Below are positions 6,183-11,138 of a stretch of DNA of 11,138 nt, piece by piece. Both the position numbers and the translations under genes were made by a program. Source of the DNA: an uncultured Bacteroidota bacterium (lineage in GTDB: Bacteria > Bacteroidota > Bacteroidia > B-17B0 > Aurantibacillaceae); NCBI GenBank assembly GCA_903923915.1, contig CAIXZI010000420.1:1-11138 (forward strand), read 5' to 3'. Each line of letters begins with the position of its first letter. The first letter of the stretch is position 1. The notes beneath the pieces are model-generated. The model did no database searches, had not been told where the DNA came from, and worked only from the letters and a program-made list of their open reading frames with translations.

Positions 6183-9100
6183 TTACTTAATCAGTGTTAT
6201 ATACCCTTGGTAATCTTTAGTAGCTCCTGTTTTGCCACTGGTGGCTTTTATCAGGTAAAAATAAACTCCTTCAGGAACTACTTTGCCGCTATGTGTTCCA
6301 TCCCAAGTGCCGTTAAGCGATGAAGATTGCCACATTTGTAAACCCCATCTGTCGTAAATTACCATTTCTAAAGCAGATATACCTTCGTGTTTAACAAAGA
6401 AGTAATCGTTTGTGTTATCTCCGTTAGGCGTAATAATATTTGGTATAACGATGGCATAACCTTCTGTTATAATAATAGTAACAGATGCAGTATCCTTGCA
6501 ACCTGCAGCAGATGTTTCTATAACAGTTGCCGTGTATGTGCCTGTGTTTGGATAGATAGTTTGTGTAGTATCTCCTGCATTTACAATAGTGCCGTTACCA
6601 TAATTCCAATGGTAAGTAGTTGCGCCACCGTTGGCACCAAAGGTTACCGTTAAAGGTGCATCTCCTGTTGTTGGGTTAGCTGATAGCGTTGCTTGTATGG
6701 TTGATGTAGTTACTGTAACCACATCAGCCTTGGTACAACCCGTTACTGTATTGGTCCCTACAACGGTATAATTTGTTGATGTGCTTGGCGATGCAGTAGG
6801 GTTAGCTATTGTATTATTATTTAACCCTGCGGCAGGTGTCCAAACATACGTATCTGCACCTGTTGATAATAGATGAGCAGAATCTCCTTTACAAATTGCA
6901 GCATCAAGTCCTGCATTAACAGTTGGTAAAGCATTTACTGTTACTATTGATGTGGCAACACTTGTACACGTGCTAACGCTGCCTATTACAGTATATGTTG
7001 TTGTGTTTGCAGGACTTGCAGTTACTACACTAGCTGTTGTTGAACTTAATCCTGTAGAAGGAGACCAGCTATAAACATTTGCACCATTAGCCGTTAAGGC
7101 TGTTGAACTTCCCGCACAAATAGTTGCCGAATTTACAGTTACAGTGGGATTAGGAACTACCGTTACCGAGGCAACTGCCACCGATGTACAAGTACCCAAA
7201 GTGCCTGTTATAGTATAGGTTTGATTGGATGTTGGATTAGCTGTAACAACACTTCCGGTAGTTGCGCTTAATCCTGTTGAAGGCGACCAAGTGTATGTTG
7301 GGGTATTGCTTGATGCTGTTAACACAGTAGAATTTCCTGCACATATACTTGCACTGTTTACCGTAAATATTGGTAATGGATTTACCGTTACTACAACTGA
7401 TGCCGTTGAAGGACAGTTATTGGTTATTCCTGTTACATTATAAGTAGTGGTGTTTGCTGGGCTTGCCATAACCATGGTTGCTGTAGTTGAACTTAAACCT
7501 GTTGAAGGCGCCCAGCTATACGTAGTAGCACCACTTATCATCAGCATAGTCGAATCGCCTAAGCAAACGGCTGCATTTGGTGTTATAGTTAATGTTGGAA
7601 GCGGATTTACAGTTTCTGTTATTACTGCCGGAACTGCCGAACAAGTTCCTACACTACCCGATACGGTATAAGTAACGTTTGTGCTTGGTGTTATAGTAAC
7701 CGTTGATCCTGATATACTGCTTAACCCACCAGCCGGACTCCACGTGTAAGTAGATGCACCGTTGGCAATTAAGGTAGCCGTAGTGCCTGCACAAATAGGG
7801 TTTGCACTTGGCGTAATGGTTATGGTTTGAGTAGGTATTACAGTTACAGTTGCCACAGCTGTATTAGAGCATAAGCCCGTAGTACCTGTTACGCTATAAT
7901 TTGTAATAATGCCTGCAGGGCTTGCCATTACTAATGTGCCGGTGGTAGCACTTAAACCTGTAGATGGTGTCCAGGTGTATGATGTAGCGCCTCCTGCTGT
8001 TAATGCAGCAGAATCTCCTTGACAAATGATAGCGCTGTTTACAGTAACGGTTGGTGTTGCATTAACTGCTATATCTGCAGTAGCTGTATCTTTACAGCCA
8101 TTAACATCAGTACCAATTACCGAATAAGTACTTGGTGTTACAGGCGAAGCATTTACTACACTTCCTGTAGTTGCACTTAACCCTGTAGAAGGCGACCATG
8201 TATATGTATTTGCACCCGTGGCTGTTAAGGTAGCAGCACTTCCTGCACAAATAGTAGCGCTGTTAACGGATACTGTTGGCGGTGTGTTTACTGTTACGGT
8301 TGCCGTGCCTGCTTGTGCGGTACACGTACCTACTGTTCCTGTTACGGTATATATGGTTAATGTGCTTGGCTTAGTAGTTACTACACTTCCGGTAGTTATA
8401 CTTAATCCCGTAGCAGGAGACCATGAATAGGTACTTGCTCCTGTTGCGGTTAATGTTACCGAATCGCCAATACATATAGCTGCTGAGTTTACTGTGATGC
8501 TTGGATTTGCTACAACCGTTACACTTACACTGCTTGTAGAATTACATCCGTTATCGGTTACGGTTATACTATACGTTCCGCTATTGGCTGCTGCAGCATT
8601 TGGAATACTTGGGTTTTGTGTGTTATCACTAAAACTGTTTGGCCCGCTCCAGGTATAGCTTGTAGCCGAAGGGCTAACACCGAGGTTAATAGTTTGACCT
8701 AAACAAACTAAAGCAGGTGCAGTAACCGTTAATGTTGGAATACCATTTACTGTAACATCTGATACTGCAGATGCCGTACAACTTCCTACTCCACCTGTAA
8801 CTGAGTATGAGGCATTAACCGTAGGACTTGCTACTACAACAGAACCGGTGGTGGTGCTTAATTCAGGTGCTGCGTTCCAGGTATAAGAAGTTGCGCCGCT
8901 GGCGGTTAAGGTTGCTGAGCTTCCGGCACAAATAGTTGCGCTGCTTACAGTAACTGTTGGTGTGGTAATAGTATTGCCAATAAGCACAGTGGCTGTGGCT
9001 ACACATCCATTTGCATCTGTAACAGCAATAGTATAAGTGCCTCCGCCTAAGTTAACTGCATTAGCCGCTGAGCCTCCATAAGGAGACCAACTGTATGTAT

Positions 9101-10688
9101 ATGAAGGTGTTCCGCCGCTTGCGCCTGAGTTGGCCGATCCATTATGTAAACCACAACTTGCAGGCTGACTATCTGTAACGGATGCCGTTAAAGCCGATGC
9201 CGGTTGCGTAATAGTTACAGTGCCTGTGCCCGTGCAACCATTATTATCTTTTACACTTATGGTATATGTATTTGCTGCTAAAGAAGATTGACTTGCCCCG
9301 GTAAGGTTGCCCGGCGACCAAGTGTACGTGTATGGCCCTGTGCCACCGCTGGTGGTTAATGTGGCAGACCCATTACTGGCTCCAAAACAAGTTACTGTTT
9401 GTGAAGTGGCTGATACCGTAAGCGAAGGGCATGCCGTAACAGAACATGTAGGTACTGATGCTGCAGATGTTACGGTATAGGTGCTTCCTCCGTTATCATA
9501 CACAATGATTGGATAGCTTGGTGGGGTTACTGTGGCTGTATTACTTGCCACCGGAGTTAATGATGTACTAACTACCCCTGGGCAAAATATAGGGTTACAC
9601 ACACCGCCAAAACATCCGCTACAATTTGTATATGTTGTTGGTTTGTACCAGTTGTAATTAGGTACACCACCTGATGCAGTTAAATTTCCACTACCATCTT
9701 TACATACCACAATACTGCAAGGGTTAACAGTTATGGTTGTAGTTGTTGCATATCCGCAAGCTAACGAATAAGTAACAACATGCGTGCCTGTACCAGCTGT
9801 AGTAGGATTAAAAACACCTGTAGTTGCATTTGTTATTCCGGCTCCGCTCCACGTGCCTGATACTGCTTGCGCGCAAGCACCGCTTCCGCTACCTGTTGCT
9901 GTTAGTGTTGTAGAAGGTGCATTAAGACAGATAGATGGTGGCGGTGCTATATCAGCAGCGCAACATGTTCCTGGAAGAACACTTACATCATCTATATAAT
10001 AATAAGCAAATGGGCCGCCAAAAAAACTTCCTCCAGGGTTATTGCCTGATGTGGTAGCTCCGTCGTTAAAAAAATTACCAATTGTAATATATTGTTCTCC
10101 TCCCACAGCAACATAATTCCCCTGAACCCTTACCCAATTTGAAGTATCTGTAATAGTACAGGTGTAATTTATTTGCGGAGTAAAAGGAAGAGGTGCTGTT
10201 GCGCTGCAATTGTTCCAAGGGAATGTTGTTAATGTATTAGAAAGATAAGCTCCAAAATTATTGCAATACAAATAAGCTTTATCGCCTAAAGAAATATAAA
10301 AAGAAACGCAATAAGTTTGCCCTGCTGTTAAAGGGCTTGAGAATTTTCCTTCTACATACTCACGGTAATTAGCGCTGGATCCATCTTTTAAAATAAACCC
10401 GGCATAAGCATTTCCACTATGTGGTGCTTGATTACCAAAGTAGGCGTTAGGAGCTTGGTTAAAAGGTAATGAACCACAAGTAGCGTACCAGTCGGGAGAT
10501 GAGCAACTATCAATTGGAGGGGGAGAGGGGTTGTACCAGTTGGTCAAACTTGAGTAACCTGCAAAGCCACAACCGCCTGTAAAAGTTTCAAAGCTTGGAT
10601 TTAGAACAAGGTTCTGCCCTTTTGTAGTTATAGTGCCAAGCGATAAAAGCACAACTAATAGATAAATTTTAAAAGTAATTTTTTTCAT
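6183..10688 (-). CDS. Large secreted repeat protein with type B type IX secretion (gliding-motility-associated) C-terminal domain
   Basis: The 1501-residue protein starts with a signal peptide (MKK, hydrophobic residues 7-20, cleavage probably near 24). Residues 26-240 look like a jelly-roll/galactose-binding-like domain: it opens NLVLNPSFE, has PHSGNAYAGF and ends YYYIDDVSV. Next come an Ig-like segment (about 250-322), a Cys-rich segment (325-420), two SprB repeats (about 421-572), ten Ig-like repeats (577-1328) and a PKD-like domain (about 1332-1409, YHWNYGNG and NTGTYTATV). The end (1411-1501) is the gliding-motility-associated C-terminal sorting domain, with IPNIITPNGDNTND, IYDRWG, GTWDGT and PEGVYFYLI. 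Type IX secretion should carry it across the outer membrane to the surface or medium. No enzyme domain is visible; adhesion or matrix binding is the likely job, and sugar binding by the N-terminal domain is inference. It is alone on its strand, convergent with trmH. ATG 10688 directly precedes the signal peptide. Confidence 0.92.
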   Translation of the reverse strand: MKKITFKIYLLVVLLSLGTITTKGQNLVLNPSFETFTGGCGFAGYSSLTNWYNPSPPPIDSCSSPDWYATCGSLPFNQAPNAYFGNQAPHSGNAYAGFILKDGSSANYREYVEGKFSSPLTAGQTYCVSFYISLGDKAYLYCNNFGAYLSNTLTTFPWNNCSATAPLPFTPQINYTCTITDTSNWVRVQGNYVAVGGEQYITIGNFFNDGATTSGNNPGGSFFGGPFAYYYIDDVSVLPGTCCAADIAPPPSICLNAPSTTLTATGSGSGACAQAVSGTWSGAGITNATTGVFNPTTAGTGTHVVTYSLACGYATTTTITVNPCSIVVCKDGSGNLTASGGVPNYNWYKPTTYTNCSGCFGGVCNPIFCPGVVSTSLTPVASNTATVTPPSYPIIVYDNGGSTYTVTSAASVPTCSVTACPSLTVSATSQTVTCFGASNGSATLTTSGGTGPYTYTWSPGNLTGASQSSLAANTYTISVKDNNGCTGTGTVTITQPASALTASVTDSQPASCGLHNGSANSGASGGTPSYTYSWSPYGGSAANAVNLGGGTYTIAVTDANGCVATATVLIGNTITTPTVTVSSATICAGSSATLTASGATSYTWNAAPELSTTTGSVVVASPTVNASYSVTGGVGSCTASAVSDVTVNGIPTLTVTAPALVCLGQTINLGVSPSATSYTWSGPNSFSDNTQNPSIPNAAAANSGTYSITVTDNGCNSTSSVSVTVVANPSITVNSAAICIGDSVTLTATGASTYSWSPATGLSITTGSVVTTKPSTLTIYTVTGTVGTCTAQAGTATVTVNTPPTVSVNSATICAGSAATLTATGANTYTWSPSTGLSATTGSVVNASPVTPSTYSVIGTDVNGCKDTATADIAVNATPTVTVNSAIICQGDSAALTAGGATSYTWTPSTGLSATTGTLVMASPAGIITNYSVTGTTGLCSNTAVATVTVIPTQTITITPSANPICAGTTATLIANGASTYTWSPAGGLSSISGSTVTITPSTNVTYTVSGSVGTCSAVPAVITETVNPLPTLTITPNAAVCLGDSTMLMISGATTYSWAPSTGLSSTTATMVMASPANTTTYNVTGITNNCPSTASVVVTVNPLPIFTVNSASICAGNSTVLTASSNTPTYTWSPSTGLSATTGSVVTANPTSNQTYTITGTLGTCTSVAVASVTVVPNPTVTVNSATICAGSSTALTANGANVYSWSPSTGLSSTTASVVTASPANTTTYTVIGSVSTCTSVATSIVTVNALPTVNAGLDAAICKGDSAHLLSTGADTYVWTPAAGLNNNTIANPTASPSTSTNYTVVGTNTVTGCTKADVVTVTTSTIQATLSANPTTGDAPLTVTFGANGGATTYHWNYGNGTIVNAGDTTQTIYPNTGTYTATVIETSAAGCKDTASVTIIITEGYAIVIPNIITPNGDNTNDYFFVKHEGISALEMVIYDRWGLQMWQSSSLNGTWDGTHSGKVVPEGVYFYLIKATSGKTGATKDYQGYITLIK
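6705..8960 (-). repeat. Ten tandem Ig-like protein repeats (about 75 residues, 225 bp each)
   Basis: Residues 577-1328 of the surface protein consist of ten repeats with the pattern VxVNSATICAGSSxxLTA, YTWSPSTGLSxTTGSVV, ASPxxxTTYTVxG, GTCTxxAxxxVTVN. Repeats begin near residues 577, 651, 729, 804, 879, 953, 1031, 1106, 1181 and 1255. The second (651-728) diverges, with SGPNSFSDN in place of SPSTGLS. Each has exactly one Cys pair spaced 50-53 residues apart: 587/637, 662/715, 739/789, 814/865, 889/940, 966/1016, 1042/1092, 1116/1167, 1191/1241 and 1266/1318. This suggests one disulfide per domain and a stiff extended stalk. Confidence 0.85.
8973..9428 (-). repeat. Two SprB-like protein repeats
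   Basis: Residues 421-572 of the surface protein form two repeats of the SprB type: TCFGASNGSATLTTSGGTGPY, YTWSP, NTYTISVKDNNGC and then SCGLHNGSANSGASGGTPSY, YSWSP, GTYTIAVTDANGC. The family is named from the gliding adhesin SprB of Flavobacterium johnsoniae. The Cys pairs (434/485 and 512/562) have the same 50-51 spacing as in the following Ig-like repeats. Confidence 0.8.
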
Positions 10689-10734
10689 AAACCGATGTTT
10701 AATTTTCAGTCCTATAAATTGAATATAGTTATGC

Positions 10735-10742
10735 CAAATTTA
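10735..10742 (-). promoter_or_regulatory. Possible Bacteroidota -7 element for the surface-protein gene
   Basis: On the minus strand this reads TAAATTTG, a full match to TAnnTTTG, 46 bases upstream of the ATG at 10688, which leaves a leader of about 40 bases. No clear TTTG -33 element lies 17-23 bases further upstream. A 10-bp inverted repeat begins 22 bases upstream, where a regulator could act. Confidence 0.38.
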
Positions 10743-10764
10743 ACATTGTGCATTATAAGGTAGT

Positions 10765-10804
10765 ATAGAGTAATTTACTCATTTCTGTAAGCTTATTACT
10801 CTAT
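10765..10804. repeat. 10-bp inverted repeat with nested palindrome, possible operator
   Basis: ATAGAGTAAT (10765-10774) and ATTACTCTAT (10795-10804) are perfect inverted copies 20 bases apart. The left arm overlaps a second palindrome, GAGTAA-T-TTACTC (10768-10780), and a further ATTACTC lies at 10845-10851. The core GAGTAA thus occurs four times in 84 bases upstream of the candidate promoter of the surface-protein gene. It could be a regulator binding site or, as RNA, a hairpin ending a transcript from the right; the sequence does not decide. Confidence 0.45.
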
Positions 10805-10915
10805 TGACAATAACAATAAATTTAGATTCGATAAAATAAAACAGATTACTCACTTTATGTTTTTTCTTTTAGCGCCCAGCCAAGCGGCATATATAAATTT
10901 AAATTTGCGCAGTGA

Positions 10916-11138
10916 CGGCTCAAAGTAGTTCGGAGGCATCTCAATGTAACGCGGAGGCATCTCGGAGTAGTTCAGAAGCACCTCAGGGTTATTCAGAAGC
11001 ATCTCATTGTAACGCGGAGACATCTCGGAGTAGTTCAGAAGCACCTCAGAGTTATTCAGAAGCATCTCAATGTAACGCGGAGGCATCTCGGAGTAGTTCG
11101 GAAGCACCTCAGAATTATTCAGAAGCATCTCAATGTAA
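10916..11138. repeat. Minisatellite: 21-bp units in 63-bp higher-order repeats, continuing past the window
   Basis: After a degenerate first unit (10916-10936), three types of 21-bp unit alternate as A-B-C: A starts CATCTCAATGTAACG, B CATCTCGGAGTAGTTC and C CACCTCAGGGTTATTC. They run A 10937, B 10958, C 10979, A 11000, B 11021, C 11042, A 11063, B 11084, C 11105 and a partial A from 11126. Copies 63 bp apart differ at only five unit positions in three copies, so the array is young. It is richer in G+C than its flanks. One minus-strand frame (to a TGA at 10850) and two plus-strand frames stay open, giving heptapeptide repeats such as EVLLNYS on minus or HLGVVQK on plus. The differences do not favour third codon positions in any of these frames, so coding is not supported, although a gene entering from the right cannot be excluded. 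There are no spacers, so it is not CRISPR. Confidence 0.88.

Noticed and set aside
7225..8430. Valine-rich open frames on the plus strand
   Set aside because: They lie antisense to the Ig-like repeats, and their Val/Thr-rich sequence is the mirror of the repeated codons of the surface-protein gene.
10895..10906. 12-bp palindrome AAATTTAAATTT
   Set aside because: It is simple AT-rich sequence, expected fairly often in this composition, with no supporting context.
10850..11128. Minus-strand frame of 92 codons with heptapeptide repeats (EVLLNYS, EMPPRYI)
   Set aside because: It follows the minisatellite, two plus-strand frames are equally open, the start is just one of several repeat-borne ATGs, and copy differences do not favour third codon positions. 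The non-repeat tail has no recognisable domain.
10903..11138. Plus-strand frame from GTG 10912 reading through the 21-bp array
   Set aside because: It is open to the window edge but has no clear start signal or family, and the repeat structure alone explains the lack of stops.
10916..11138. CRISPR array
   Set aside because: The 21-bp units are directly contiguous with no unique spacers and no cas genes are present.

Overview
The window looks like a chromosomal segment from a member of the Bacteroidota, probably a free-living or uncultured lineage of the Cytophagia/Sphingobacteriia/Chitinophagia/Flavobacteriia type. The DNA is AT-rich and several starts lack a clear Shine-Dalgarno sequence. 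A very long secreted protein ends in the gliding-motility-associated (type IX secretion, type B) C-terminal domain and carries SprB-like and PKD-like repeats, which is typical of this phylum. No rRNA, tRNA, CRISPR array, transposase or phage gene was seen.

Layout. Positions 1-1517 (minus) hold most of a polytopic membrane protein of the GT-C/PMT glycosyltransferase type, cut by the left edge and starting at a TTG. Positions 1604-2839 (minus) hold a complete cytoplasmic M16 zinc metallopeptidase with an intact HxxEH site. Divergent from it, 3031-6104 (plus) is a tight three-gene unit: deoxyribose-phosphate aldolase (deoC), an NAD(P)-dependent aldehyde dehydrogenase and a TrmH-type tRNA 2'-O-methyltransferase, with gaps of 8 and 3 bases. 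The first two make a sensible pathway: DeoC cleaves deoxyribose 5-phosphate to glyceraldehyde 3-phosphate and acetaldehyde, and the dehydrogenase could oxidise the acetaldehyde to acetate. Convergent to this unit, 6183-10688 (minus) encodes a 1501-residue surface protein: signal peptide, jelly-roll-like N-terminal domain, Cys-rich segment, two SprB repeats, ten Ig-like repeats of about 75 residues, a PKD-like domain and the sorting domain.

The gaps between genes are unusually structured. Three of them carry three different palindromic elements: a 20-bp stem whose mismatches are all G-U wobbles on one strand only (1538-1596), a compact element that can fold as a three-way junction (2879-2971), and a long imperfect hairpin with internal ATCTGTGC-like repeats between convergent genes (6117-6177). 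Upstream of the surface-protein gene there is a 10-bp inverted repeat (10765-10804). From 10916 to the right edge runs a minisatellite of 21-bp units arranged in 63-bp higher-order repeats. The two intergenic elements at 2879-2971 and 10916-11138 are the best candidates for something not well described.
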